From Gottfriedia endophytica (GTDB taxonomy: Bacteria; Bacillota; Bacilli; Bacillales; Bacillaceae_G), in NCBI RefSeq assembly GCF_017814275.1, contig NZ_JAGIYQ010000001.1, positions 31,415-95,414 of the forward strand: a DNA stretch of 64,000 bases. The letters run 5' to 3'. This document shows positions 1 to 9,923 of this stretch, in pieces (within the stretch, counting starts at the first letter, position 1; the number at the start of each line of letters is the position of its first letter). The position numbers and the translations under genes are program-made. The notes beneath the pieces were generated by a model. That model ran no database searches. It saw only the letters and a program-made list of their open reading frames with translations, and was not told the origin of the DNA.

Positions 1-12
1 GAGGTGATTTTT

Positions 13-1278
13 TTGAAAAATAAAAAAATGGGATTTTTACTATTAAGTGGATTAATGATAGGGCCAATTCTTGGATCAGGCATTATTATTTTACCACCAG
101 CAGTTTATGAAACAGCTGGAAACTACGCAATCTTTGCATGGATTATTATGTTAGGTTTAAGTATGTTATTTGCTTATTTGTTCGGAAAATTAAGCTTAAT
201 GATTCCAGGCGATTCTGGTGTTCCTCTTGCAGTAGAACGTGCATTTGGAACAAATATCAAAAACTTATCTGCAACTTTCTTTCTGCTAGCGGTTTGTTTC
301 GGACCAATTGCAGTACTTGGAACTGCAGCTCACTATCTACAATTGTTAACTTCTCAAACAATTGTTCCAGAGAAGTGGCTTACACTTTGTATTTTGTTCG
401 TGATCTATATTATATTAACCCGTAACATCACATCTGTAGGCAAAATCGCATTTTTTATGTCAAGCTTTATCGTAGTGACCTTACTCGTTAGCAGCATGCA
501 TACACTTTTTACAGTAGATGGAAATTTCAACTTAAATAAATCAATTACGGTTACTGATTTTGGTCACAGCCTACTCCTTTTATTTTGGGCATTAATTGGT
601 TGGGAGGTTATTGGTAGTTACTCTATGGAAGTTAGAACTCCTGAACGGACTATTCCTAAAGCTGTTGCTTTAAGCTTTTCAATTATTGCCATAGTGAGCT
701 TAACTGTCGCTCTTGCTTTCCAATGGGTCCATTCTGGTAACACCGGAAATACAGATCAATCATTAGCACCTTTACTGGAGAGTTTATTTGGTTCGTGGGC
801 AACTCCACTCATTTCAACAATTACAATTGCGCTTTGCATCAGTACAATTTTACTTGTTCTCGGTGCGGTTACGAGACTTATTCATGATCAAGCCAAAAAC
901 GGACTACTACCATCATGGCTCGCATTTAAAAATAAAAATAATGTTCCATCTAGAGCTCTTATATTGATGCTTTGTATTCATTTAAGTGTGTTTTCACTTT
1001 ATTTATTAAACATCGTAAACATTCGACAGCTTGTTGCTATTGCGAATGCCTTTTTCCTCTGTAATGCTTTACTTGGTGTATTAGCTTGCATGCGTTTGTT
1101 CGAATCATGGTTCTTAAAAATAGGCGCCGCTGTACTTTCAATTTGTTTTCTTATCATATTGTTATTCTCTTCACCAATTATTTTGGTAGGAATCGCACTT
1201 GTTTCAGTTTATTTTATATGGATTCAAAAAAGGGAGAACAATCGTGAAAAAACATTATTGAAACAAGTTGAAAATTAA
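13..1278 (+). CDS. APC-superfamily amino-acid permease, YjeH-like
   Basis: About 421 residues with roughly 12 hydrophobic segments. The first helix carries a glycine-rich GPILGSGIII motif followed by LPPA, as in APC transporters; the overall pattern recalls E. coli YjeH, an exporter of methionine and branched-chain amino acids, so efflux of hydrophobic amino acids is the inferred role and the substrate is not shown. A GAGGTGA ribosome site at 1-7 sits six bases before TTG at 13, so TTG 13 is preferred; the GTG at 4 lies inside the ribosome site. The gene seems monocistronic and is followed by an intrinsic terminator. Its promoter lies outside the window. Confidence 0.8.
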   Translation: MKNKKMGFLLLSGLMIGPILGSGIIILPPAVYETAGNYAIFAWIIMLGLSMLFAYLFGKLSLMIPGDSGVPLAVERAFGTNIKNLSATFFLLAVCFGPIAVLGTAAHYLQLLTSQTIVPEKWLTLCILFVIYIILTRNITSVGKIAFFMSSFIVVTLLVSSMHTLFTVDGNFNLNKSITVTDFGHSLLLLFWALIGWEVIGSYSMEVRTPERTIPKAVALSFSIIAIVSLTVALAFQWVHSGNTGNTDQSLAPLLESLFGSWATPLISTITIALCISTILLVLGAVTRLIHDQAKNGLLPSWLAFKNKNNVPSRALILMLCIHLSVFSLYLLNIVNIRQLVAIANAFFLCNALLGVLACMRLFESWFLKIGAAVLSICFLIILLFSSPIILVGIALVSVYFIWIQKRENNREKTLLKQVEN

Positions 1279-1303
1279 AAAATGAATCAGTAAAATTTAA
1301 AGT

Positions 1304-1345
1304 AACTTCTCAAAAATTTGTCCTATTTGAGAAGTTTTCTTTTTT
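1304..1345 (+). terminator. intrinsic terminator after the permease
   Basis: An 11-bp stem (AACTTCTCAAA pairing with TTTGAGAAGTT) with an 11-base loop, followed by TTCTTTTTT. Confidence 0.85.
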
Positions 1346-1350
1346 TAAAG

Positions 1351-1575
1351 ACTCTTTTTAAGATTGTTGTTATAAGGTTTTGTAACTTTAAAGACAGAAG
1401 TTGATTGGAACGGAAGGATGACAGTCTCCTGTGGGAAATGCGGGAAGGCTGAGACCCCACAGGAGCGTATACCATGAGGAGGCTCAGCTCACTCCCCACG
1501 AAAAGCGAGCATTCTGGAGTGGAAATCAATACACATGAAATCATCAACAATGTATACAAAAACAGCCTTTTCAAA
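1351..1575 (+). repeat. dispersed Bacillus repeat element, copy 1
   Basis: About 220 bp, GC-richer than its surroundings. It has the core GACAGAAGTTGATT, then CTCCTGTGGG, GGGAAGGCTGAGACCCC, GAGGAGGCTCAGCTC, CCCCACG and TCTGGAGT. The same blocks in the same order occur at 10172-10395 and, with the centre lost, at 47334-47470. The core can fold (GGCTGAG with CTCAGC; CTCCTGTGGGG with CCCCACAGGAG), and the outer ends are loose inverted repeats. This copy is more diverged than copy 2 (for example GTTGATTGGAACGG against GTTGATTACAATGG). Any open reading frame in it is treated as incidental. The element type is familiar from Bacillus genomes; its function and mobility are unknown to me. Confidence 0.8.
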
Positions 1576-1657
1576 GATTTCTTTAATCATGTATTAAAAA
1601 AACGATAAGGAAAATAATAAAAGGAAAGCAATTTGATTTTCAATTAAGAAAGGAATA

Positions 1658-1801
1658 ATGAAAATGCTTTGGACAATTTTTATAATTTTATTAGTTATTT
1701 GGCTCTTAGGTTTCATATTCCATATAGCTGGTGGATTTATTAATATCATTTTAATTATCGCCATTATCGTTTTAATCGTTAGATTAGTTCGTAAAAAATG
1801 A
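1658..1801 (+). CDS. lmo0937-family small membrane protein
   Basis: A 45-47 residue, almost wholly hydrophobic protein beginning MLWTIFIILLVIWLLGF and ending in RLVRKK. The size, the MLWTI start, the glycine-containing hinge (HIAGGF) between two hydrophobic stretches and the basic tail match the lmo0937 family of Firmicutes, whose function is not established. An AAAGGA site lies four bases before ATG 1658 and ten before ATG 1664; the family usually starts at the second, so either may be used. A bidirectional terminator follows directly. Confidence 0.75.
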   Translation: MKMLWTIFIILLVIWLLGFIFHIAGGFINIILIIAIIVLIVRLVRKK

Positions 1802-1812
1802 TTATCATATCA

Positions 1813-1855
1813 AAAAAGCTATTTGCAAAATAATCTAAAATGCAAATAGCTTTTT
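1813..1855. terminator. bidirectional terminator between convergent genes
   Basis: A perfect 15-bp stem (AAAAAGCTATTTGCA with TGCAAATAGCTTTTT) whose A and T flanks serve the small plus-strand gene and the minus-strand DUF3189 gene. Confidence 0.85.
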
Positions 1856-1871
1856 ATCTTTTATTTAAATC

Positions 1872-2387
1872 CTATGATTTAAATAATTCATTGTTTAAAA
1901 CAACTACTTTCTTCCCTAAATTAGACTTTCCAACTTCTTTCGTATATTCTACTAATCGAAAGACATTATCACAACATTGTTTTGCACCCATTACTAATAA
2001 GGGTACCCCTATCGAATTAATTTTTAATGTTCTAGAAAAAAATCCTCCCATAGTCATTGGAAAAGGTACAGTTGGTGATGTATTTGAGAAAACGATTCTT
2101 TCATCAAAATTATATTTATCATGTAACAATAGGAACAAATCTCTCAAAGCTGGAACCACAAGGTCTTGAGATCTCCGTCCAATTGTGTAAACTGAATGAC
2201 CATCTTCATCTTTTCCATGAAAAATCAACTTTCCAAAATCTTCTTTTGTAAGCTTATTAAAATACTTTATATTTAGTATTTCATCAGTCGTTAATTTCCG
2301 TTCAGACTGCGGTAATTGATTTAAGTGATAGGCAACAGCCATCATTGTTGTATGTGTCCCACCGAAATCATTATAGATATAAATCAT
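1872..2387 (-). CDS. DUF3189 family protein
   Basis: 171 residues starting MIYIYNDFGGTHTT, the signature opening of Bacillus DUF3189 proteins, followed by a predicted alpha/beta fold and no membrane segment or signal peptide. The family has no assigned function. It starts at ATG 2387 behind an AAGGGA site and ends at the shared terminator at 1813-1855. It is a single-gene unit transcribed away from the aldose epimerase gene, with about 165 bp of promoter region between the two. Confidence 0.75.
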   Translation of the reverse strand: MIYIYNDFGGTHTTMMAVAYHLNQLPQSERKLTTDEILNIKYFNKLTKEDFGKLIFHGKDEDGHSVYTIGRRSQDLVVPALRDLFLLLHDKYNFDERIVFSNTSPTVPFPMTMGGFFSRTLKINSIGVPLLVMGAKQCCDNVFRLVEYTKEVGKSNLGKKVVVLNNELFKS

Positions 2388-2554
2388 GCAATCATCCCTT
2401 ATCTTTATTCTAAAAGTATTATGGTCACATTACATTCGTTTAATACATTTCAGTAGTTTCTGATACATCTCATTCGTTTATAGATGACAATTATTGGAGA
2501 AAATTTTTATAATCACTTAAAATAGTTATGAATTGTAGATAAGGAGATAATAAA

Positions 2555-3427
2555 ATGACACATCAGCTAGAGAATCAAACATTACGAATAAAAATGAAAG
2601 AAGACGGTGCTGAACTAACAAGCATCACCTTAAAATCAGATAACACAGAGTATTTATGGCAAGGAGACCCTACCTTTTGGGGAAGACATGCACCAGTTTT
2701 ATTTCCAATCGTTGGTCGCTTAGTCGAAGATACATACTACGTCGATTCTAATGAATTCCATTTAACGCAACATGGTTTTGCTCGTGATTTACCTTTTACA
2801 GTTAGTCATAAATCAGATGATCAAATCAGTTTTGAATTACATTCAACTAGAGAAACATTAAAAAAATACCCTTTCCCTTTCAAATTAACAATTACATATG
2901 AAATAAGCGACCAAACCATCCAGGTTCGTTACACTGTTCAAAATACTGGGAATAAAAAAATACACTTCTCAATCGGTGCCCATCCAGCTTTTAATTGCCC
3001 ATTCAATAATGAAGAAACACTTGAAGATTATTATTTAGAATTTGGAACAGAAGAACAAATGGAAATATACGTTTTAGAAAATGGATGTCGTCAGCAAGGC
3101 AAACGAACAATTTCCGACCCTTCCAAAACGCTTTCTTTAACAAATGAACTATTTAAAGATGATGCACTTATTTTTGAAAACTTAAAAGAAAATCAAATCA
3201 CCCTTCGTTCTAAAAAGAATTCAAAATTTATCAAAATGGAATTTCCTAATTTCCCATTTGTAGGCATTTGGAAGCCATATAATGAAGCACCATTTGTTTG
3301 TATTGAACCATGGCAAGGAGTTGCCGATGAAGTCGGAAGCCCAATTAAACTAAAGGATAAAAAAGGGATTATCACACTTGAAGAAGGCGAACACTTCACA
3401 TGTGAATACAAGATTATAATTGGATAA
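2555..3427 (+). CDS. aldose 1-epimerase family protein (LacX-like)
   Basis: 290 residues of the galactose mutarotase-like fold. Visible family marks are RHAPVLFPIVGR near residue 45, QHGFARDLPF near 75, SIGAHPAFNCP near 142 (the conserved histidine of this subfamily) and CIEPW near 248 (the catalytic-type glutamate). The family interconverts anomers of free or phosphorylated hexoses; the substrate cannot be told from sequence. ATG 2555 follows an AAGGAGA site. The gene is flanked by unrelated transporters and closed by a terminator. Confidence 0.8.
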   Translation: MTHQLENQTLRIKMKEDGAELTSITLKSDNTEYLWQGDPTFWGRHAPVLFPIVGRLVEDTYYVDSNEFHLTQHGFARDLPFTVSHKSDDQISFELHSTRETLKKYPFPFKLTITYEISDQTIQVRYTVQNTGNKKIHFSIGAHPAFNCPFNNEETLEDYYLEFGTEEQMEIYVLENGCRQQGKRTISDPSKTLSLTNELFKDDALIFENLKENQITLRSKKNSKFIKMEFPNFPFVGIWKPYNEAPFVCIEPWQGVADEVGSPIKLKDKKGIITLEEGEHFTCEYKIIIG

Positions 3428-3450
3428 TTATATTATTTGTGCATAAAATT

Positions 3451-3492
3451 ATAGGAATGGTAATCTACTTAGATGACCATTCCTATTTTTTT
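3451..3492 (+). terminator. intrinsic terminator after the aldose epimerase
   Basis: An 11-bp stem ATAGGAATGGT with ACCATTCCTAT, then a run of T. Confidence 0.85.
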
Positions 3493-3616
3493 GTTTTCTG
3501 ATGGATTAGTTTAGCTCCAGATTGAATAGTTTCATTTCACTTTTAATCATGATATTTTTATATAGGAATTTTCTAATCTTAAAGAGGTAAAGTCTAAAAA
3601 TAAAAGGGGAATGAAT

Positions 3617-4051
3617 TTGAAATTATTATTTTCGTTACTTGCATTAGTTGGCGGAATGGCGATTGCATTTCAAGCACAAATAAATGGAGGACTAGGTAAA
3701 AAAGTTGGTGCAATTGAAGGCGCACTTATTTCATTTTTGATCGGATCACTAACTTTATTACTTGTCGTAATATTCTTTGGAAAAGGGAATTTATCAGCTG
3801 CGACAACTGTTCCTAAATGGCAACTACTAGGTGGAGTATTAGGCGCTGTTTATGTATTTATTATGGTATTTACCGTACCAAAAATTGGTGTTGCTCCAAC
3901 ATTAGTGGCTGTTATCGCTGGGCAGCTTGTTATTGGTGCAATTATTGACCATTTTGGCCTTTTAGGTGGAACACAAATTCCAATTGATGGTAGAAAAATC
4001 ATTGCGATTCTGTTACTTTTTGTTTCATTGTTCTTATTTAATAAAAAATAA
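3617..4051 (+). CDS. DMT-family transporter, DUF606 (YdcZ-like)
   Basis: About 144 residues with five hydrophobic helices. The motif AFQAQINGGLGKKVG near residue 20 and GGVLGAVYVF in the middle are typical of the DUF606 branch of small multidrug/drug-metabolite transporters, which are about 145-150 residues. No substrate is known. The ribosome site AAGGGGA abuts ATG 3611 but is six bases from TTG 3617, so TTG is preferred; the two starts differ by two residues. The gene stands alone, with an 815-bp gene-free stretch after it. Confidence 0.7.
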   Translation: MKLLFSLLALVGGMAIAFQAQINGGLGKKVGAIEGALISFLIGSLTLLLVVIFFGKGNLSAATTVPKWQLLGGVLGAVYVFIMVFTVPKIGVAPTLVAVIAGQLVIGAIIDHFGLLGGTQIPIDGRKIIAILLLFVSLFLFNKK

Positions 4052-4866
4052 TGATATAGAAAAACTTCATTTAATTACATGGAGATGTGCCAATACATCT
4101 CCATGAATTATATACTTGTCTCCTCAACATAAATCTCCTTTTCTTCCTATTCAAGTTCGCATTTCGCTTTTCCTAACTCTTTTTCTTAAGAAATTGAACA
4201 TTTTGATATGTAAAATACCCCATGAACTAAAGAGTGTCTTTCCTATTTAGAAATCAATTACTTTGAAATACTCTATGGAGTTTCTGTAATTCTAATTTAT
4301 TTACGGTCGCAGTAATGTTTCTAAATTGGCGACCATGCTTTTTATCCCACTTCACTAATATGTATTTTTCATCCTAAATAACTACCCAAACAATATAGCT
4401 AGTACAAATATACCACTTCTAATTAGATGGATATAAGAGATGTCAAACCCAAAATTTTAATATATTTTTTTAATTACCTTACAACAGAGTTACTAGATTC
4501 CCTAAAACTCAATATTAATAGCAATTTTATTTAAACAACTAAACTTCAGCATCTGTTCACATCCTTTCACATTATTATGTAATGAAATCAGGACTTTTTT
4601 AACATTTTATACTACTTTATGTATGTTAATATTTTAAATAGTTGTTAAAATACATTGAATTCTTATAATTCAAAAAGAACACATCTAATACAAAACGGAT
4701 ACGAACTACAAATAAAGCAGATTAGAATTTCTTGCAAAGAGTAGAAAACAGGATTCTCTGCAAGAAATTTTAATTTCTAAAATTAGCGTTGAAATCTGCG
4801 GCTATTTTCTTGACCTAGTTGCAAGGTCTTCAATCTTTAAGCTTTTAATAATTAGGAGATGATAGT
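4052..4866. other. 815-bp gene-free AT-rich stretch
   Basis: No open reading frame with a ribosome site, no tRNA-like fold and no recognisable riboswitch was found. It holds a hairpin at 4072-4110 (stem TACATGGAGATGT with ACATCTCCATG, no T-run) that may end the upstream transcript, and a second inverted repeat at 4726-4769 close to the next gene. The rest looks like decayed sequence; I could not recognise a parent gene. Confidence 0.5.
4726..4769. repeat. inverted repeat upstream of the coiled-coil gene
   Basis: AATTTCTTGCAAAGAG pairs with CTCTGCAAGAAATT across a 14-base loop, about 100 bp before the start at 4867. There is no T-run, so it is not a typical terminator. It could act as an operator, a leader hairpin or a relic. 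Confidence 0.45.
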
Positions 4867-5616
4867 TTGGCCAGTGAAATAGAAAAAAAAGGAATAAGTT
4901 GGTTTAAGGGCGTCCTGTCTAATCAAAATCAATTAAAGAAAATGAATGTAGAACAACCAGAAGTAGTAACTGAAATGAATGGAGAAGAGACATTAAATAC
5001 TATGGAAGAATTTGAACAACCTGATACTAATACAAATAAAAACATTTTTTCAAAAGATGACCAGGATAAAATAGCATTAGATGTAATTGTTTCTATTGAA
5101 AACATACTTAAAGAACGTCAATTACTTTCTTATAAATATAAAGGACTTGAGGAACAATTATTTCTAGCAAATGAAACGATCAATCGTTTTAAACATGAAC
5201 AGATTAAGCGAGACCAACTTTTACAAGAAAAAAATAAAGAAATTCGCGAATTAGAATCTAATCTGACAAACAAACAAATGAGGTATGATCAGCTCCTTGA
5301 AGACTATAAGGAATATCAACTTACATCAAACCTTGAATATGAAAAGATTTCAAATCAACTTGATACGGTAACAGCTAAATATAACAAACTTAATGAAGAA
5401 TCTACAAATGCTCAATATCAAAGTATGCTGAAAATAAACGACCTGGAAGAAAAAATCAGAAACCTAGAAATAGAAAATCAAAAATATGTAGAACAATATC
5501 AAAAAGTTGTTGATGATAAAGCTAAATTAATGCAGACCATTAATGATTTTACTGAAAGAATGTCCTTCTCTTTCTCAACAAATACAACTGCTTCTAATCT
5601 ATCCGAATCAGAATAA
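4867..5616 (+). CDS. cytoplasmic coiled-coil protein of unknown function
   Basis: 249 residues, strongly charged. Residues 1-60 are low complexity and acidic; from about residue 75 to 235 heptad-like Leu/Ile spacing with many Glu, Lys, Gln and Asn indicates one long coiled coil. No signal peptide, membrane segment or enzyme motif was found. TTG 4867 follows a TAGGAGA site. The stop is 22 bp before a membrane-anchored polysaccharide deacetylase, so the two are probably co-transcribed and may work together, for instance as an intracellular scaffold for the envelope enzyme. That partnership is inference. I do not recognise the family. Confidence 0.65.
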   Translation: MASEIEKKGISWFKGVLSNQNQLKKMNVEQPEVVTEMNGEETLNTMEEFEQPDTNTNKNIFSKDDQDKIALDVIVSIENILKERQLLSYKYKGLEEQLFLANETINRFKHEQIKRDQLLQEKNKEIRELESNLTNKQMRYDQLLEDYKEYQLTSNLEYEKISNQLDTVTAKYNKLNEESTNAQYQSMLKINDLEEKIRNLEIENQKYVEQYQKVVDDKAKLMQTINDFTERMSFSFSTNTTASNLSESE

Positions 5617-5638
5617 TCAATTAGAGTAGGAGGCAACC

Positions 5639-6880
5639 ATGACAGGCTACCACGGAAAAGTAATTGAACTAGTAGCTATTGAAAAGTGTAACGAAAAATC
5701 ATATTTACACATAAAATTTTTCTTTGAACAACAAGCTGAACTATTTTGGGAAATTGACAGTGATACCGCTGAAAAATTAAAGACAATTACTGAATTTGAT
5801 GAAAATCATAAATACAGGCTATCCTTACATACAAAATTCGACGCAGTCAATAAACAATATACAAGCTTTATTACAAGGACTTACCTAGATAAAAGTGATC
5901 GAATTTATTTTGATTGCTCGTTGCATTACAAAAATAATTTAGAATCTATTAAAAACACACAAAGTTTGAACGATTTAAACAGACTGAAATTTATATCCAT
6001 TGATCCATTAGCAATGGATGATGAAAAGATTAAACAGAAAAATAGGCAAAATAATTTAGTGGTTTCTAAGAAATACAATCTTCCATTGAAATTAATAATG
6101 GTAGCAATGATTGGTGTTATATTTTTTATACTGTTTGGATATTCAAAAAATCTAAATGTTAAACACAAAACTATCAAAAAAACAATTACTCTAAATTCAG
6201 AAGTTGAAACTACCAAGGTCAATTTAGAAAATAAAAAAAACATTGTTACACCTATTACTAATTTAGCAAATGATTATTCTACTCAATCTAGTCTTCCAGA
6301 AATAGAACTAAATAACCTGATAACATTTAACATTCCGAAAGGCTACGTGTCTCTTACATTTGACGATGGCCCTTCAAAGTATACTGTGGAAATCGTTGAT
6401 ATATTAAAGAAATACAAGGTTGGTGGTACTTTTTTCTTTATTGGCTATAATGTCAAAAAACATCCCAACTTTGTTCAATATGTCCATTCAAATAACTATT
6501 CAATTGGTAGCCATTCTATGAATCATGTAAAAATGTCGAATCTTTCCTATGCAAAGCAGGAAAATGAAATCACACAATCTTCAAAAGCAATAGAAGATAT
6601 TACACATGAAAAAGTAGTCCTGTTTAGACCACCTTATGAAGCGTTAAATGAACAGACGAAAGAAATAATCTATAATTACCATGATAAAATGATACTTTGG
6701 AATAGGGATCCAAAAGATTGGAAAATTCGTGATCCAGATAAAATATATAATTATATTCGTAAAACAGAAGCATCCGGTTCAATAATCCTTTTGCACGAAA
6801 CTCAAGCTGTAGTTGATACATTACCTAAAATAATTGAGCATTTGCAAGAACAAAATCTAAAAATTATCAGCTTAAAGTAA
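5639..6880 (+). CDS. membrane-anchored polysaccharide deacetylase (NodB domain)
   Basis: 413 residues. Residues 1-148 form a cytoplasmic domain I do not recognise; one membrane helix lies at about 150-168; a spacer follows; the extracellular NodB domain spans about 236-413. Visible catalytic motifs are TFDDGP (240-245, metal and base aspartates), SHSMNH (291-296, metal histidines), RPPYE (330-334), DPKDW (357-361) and LLHE (384-387, where most homologues have LLHD). The family removes N- or O-acetyl groups from peptidoglycan or other cell-wall polysaccharides; the exact substrate is unknown. ATG 5639 follows an AGGAGG site. It shares an operon with the coiled-coil gene and ends at a strong terminator. 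Confidence 0.8.
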   Translation: MTGYHGKVIELVAIEKCNEKSYLHIKFFFEQQAELFWEIDSDTAEKLKTITEFDENHKYRLSLHTKFDAVNKQYTSFITRTYLDKSDRIYFDCSLHYKNNLESIKNTQSLNDLNRLKFISIDPLAMDDEKIKQKNRQNNLVVSKKYNLPLKLIMVAMIGVIFFILFGYSKNLNVKHKTIKKTITLNSEVETTKVNLENKKNIVTPITNLANDYSTQSSLPEIELNNLITFNIPKGYVSLTFDDGPSKYTVEIVDILKKYKVGGTFFFIGYNVKKHPNFVQYVHSNNYSIGSHSMNHVKMSNLSYAKQENEITQSSKAIEDITHEKVVLFRPPYEALNEQTKEIIYNYHDKMILWNRDPKDWKIRDPDKIYNYIRKTEASGSIILLHETQAVVDTLPKIIEHLQEQNLKIISLK

Positions 6881-6930
6881 ATGGATGTAAGAATAACTAG
6901 TGTAAAAAACATTAATCAATTCAAACAAAT

Positions 6931-6983
6931 AAAAAAAGATCTTATAGGTTAATTTATTACTTAATCCTATAAGATCTTTTTTT
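6931..6983. terminator. strong terminator after the deacetylase
   Basis: A perfect 18-bp stem (AAAAAAAGATCTTATAGG with CCTATAAGATCTTTTTTT), loop of 17 bases. Confidence 0.9.
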
Positions 6984-6984
6984 A

Positions 6985-7029
6985 AACCTTGTTTTCATAT
7001 ATTACAGTTCACCATATGAAAACAAGGTT
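6985..7029. repeat. perfect 16-bp inverted repeat
   Basis: AACCTTGTTTTCATAT is followed after 13 bases by ATATGAAAACAAGGTT. It sits between convergent genes, next to the terminator at 6931-6983, and has no T-run on either strand. It may stabilise 3' ends, or be a protein-binding palindrome. Confidence 0.6.
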
Positions 7030-7102
7030 ATCTCTTAAATCACCATTCCCATAAGATTTCACATTTCTTATTGTAGGAATAGATGGATTTAATTAAATTC
7101 AT

Positions 7103-8056
<954 letters not shown>

Positions 8057-8079
8057 CTATCTCCTTTTAATGTTAATGA

Positions 8080-9710
8080 TTAAAATAGTAACCAGCTTAC
8101 TAAACCAATTAATACAAGGAATACTAAACTGTATTTTATTGTAAATTTGAATAATTCGTTTTCTTTTCCTACAAGTCCTACAGCTGCAGCTGCTACTGCA
8201 ATTGATTGAGGAGAAATCATTTTCGCCACTGTTCCACCCATAACGTTGACCGCAACCATCGCTTCTGGTGCAATCCCAATTTGTGTTGCCGTTACAGATT
8301 GAAGTGGAGCAAATAGTGATCCACTATTTACAACTGAACCGGTTAAAAATACTCCTAACCAACCAAGAATTGGTGAAAATAGAGGGAAAATCTTTCCGGT
8401 AGAAGCTAATGCAAGTCCAAGCGTAGATGACATGCCAGAATAAGTACAAATATAAGCAAATGCCAACACACTACAAATTGTTAAGATTGGAGAAATTAAT
8501 TCTTTTACTGTTTTAATTGCTGTTTCTTTTATTAGTTTCCAGTTACAACGGAATATGATTAATGTAAAAATAATCGCAAGTACAATAGCTGTCGTTGTAG
8601 ATGAGAATAGATCTAGTTTAAACACTGCAGCATATGGAACATCTTTAGGTACTACAGGTGCATGTCTAATTATTAAGTTATTTAGTCCTGGAATCGGAAT
8701 AAGAAAAACAAGTTTTTCAAGTGCACCACCTGGCGCAAATAAGTTTTTTATGAAAGAAAGATTAAATAACGTTACGAACGCAGTTAATAAAATAAATGGT
8801 GTCCAAGCGTAGACAATTTTACCAGCTGAGTAAGTTTCTTTTACTGATGATGAGTTTTCTTTTGCCTCACTCATTTTATAAATTTCTTTTGGTTTCCATT
8901 TTCTTAAAAATAATATAAGTGCTAATAAACTAACAACAGAAGCTAAAATATCTGCTAATTCGGCTCCTAAGAAATACAATACCACAAATTGTGTAAGTGC
9001 GAATGAACCACCACTTACTAATATAGCAGGAAAAGTTTGACGTATTCCTTTCATTCCATCAATTATAAAGATTAGTACAAAGGCTACAATAAGGCTTACT
9101 AAAGGTAGTACTAAAGCTGCGTCTCTTCCAACAGTTAAAGGACTTAAATTGGTTAAGATTGCAGGTGCTGTTACTGGGATCCCCATTGCACCGAACCCCC
9201 CCCTGCAATATTAGCTATCAAACAAAGACCTGCGGCATATAATGGGCGAAAGCCAAGACCAACAAGGATTGCAGCGGTGATAGCTACTGGAACTCCGAAT
9301 CCCGCAGCTCCTTCTAAAAAAGCTCCAAAAGAGAAAGCTACAAGTAACACTTGAATCCGCTGATCGTCTGTTACAGATGAAATACTATTTTTTATTATCG
9401 TAAACTGTCCGGTATGCACAGTTATTTCATATAAAAAGATGGCTGCTAGTACAATAGATACTACGGGCCATAAACCGGCAAGAACGCCATACCCAGCTGA
9501 AGCTACGACCATTGTAGCTGGCATTTTATAAACGAAGAGTGCAACAATTCCAGCTACGATAACACTTAAGCCCCCTGCTACGTATCCTTTTAATTTAAAT
9601 ACGACTAACAAAACAAGGAAAAAGATGATTGGTATTGCAGCTACAATGGCTGACAACCAAATGTTACTAAACGGTAAATATACTTGTTCCCACAGACTCA
9701 TGCTGTTCAA
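8080..9710 (-). pseudogene. lctP: L-lactate permease, frameshifted at a poly-G tract
   Basis: Two overlapping frames together make a normal LctP of about 545 residues with about 12 membrane helices. Codons from ATG 9710 read [11 protein letters not shown] through NIAGGG and then run into a stop at 9171. The rest, from FGAMGIPV onward, is in the other frame down to 8080. The break is a run of eight G on the coding strand at 9196-9203; nine G would restore one continuous frame (GGG-FGAMG). Both halves are otherwise well conserved, so the change is recent, a reversible slip, or a sequencing error in a homopolymer. The start has an AGGAG site. The product imports or exports lactate with protons. 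Confidence 0.85.
9196..9203 (-). repeat. G8 homopolymer inside lctP
   Basis: Eight consecutive G on the coding strand at the exact point where the reading frame of lctP changes. Long G runs are rare in DNA this AT-rich and are prone to slipped-strand change. Confidence 0.9.
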
Positions 9711-9857
9711 CTCCTAGTTCCGATAAGTTCTTTTCTTAGTTATTTGTTAATATAAACGTAACTTCGAACTATTATAAAATTTTTTCACAATTGGTTCTAA
9801 AAAGGTTGAGCTTCTACTAGTAGGTTACTTTTTAGTCCTTGTTACGTTGACAAGCCA

Positions 9858-9863
9858 AGTATA
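9858..9863 (-). promoter_or_regulatory. candidate -10 of the lctP-ldh promoter
   Basis: TATACT on the minus strand lies eight bases downstream of the nearer Rex operator and about 150 bp before the lctP start codon. The -35 is weak and falls inside that operator. Confidence 0.45.
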
Positions 9864-9871
9864 GCACCTAT

Positions 9872-9891
9872 TTGTGAAATGTTTCACATAA
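9872..9891 (-). promoter_or_regulatory. Rex operator 1
   Basis: TTGTGAAATGTTTCACATAA contains the palindrome TGTGAAA-TG-TTTCACA, matching the Rex consensus TTGTGAA-N4-TTCACAA. Rex represses fermentation genes, ldh included, until NADH builds up. The site overlaps the -35 region. Confidence 0.85.
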
Positions 9892-9903
9892 TTTGTGGCT
9901 AAA

Positions 9904-9923
9904 ATGTGAAATGTTTCACATAA
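9904..9923 (-). promoter_or_regulatory. Rex operator 2
   Basis: ATGTGAAATGTTTCACATAA repeats the same palindrome 32 bp from operator 1, about three helical turns, which would allow cooperative binding on one face of the DNA. Confidence 0.85.

Noticed and set aside
1323..1574. An 83-codon open frame on the minus strand
   Set aside because: It runs through repeat copy 1 and has no ribosome site or family likeness.
4052..4866. A small RNA or short gene in the 815-bp gap
   Set aside because: Two hairpins exist, but there is no promoter-terminator pair or ribosome site to support one.
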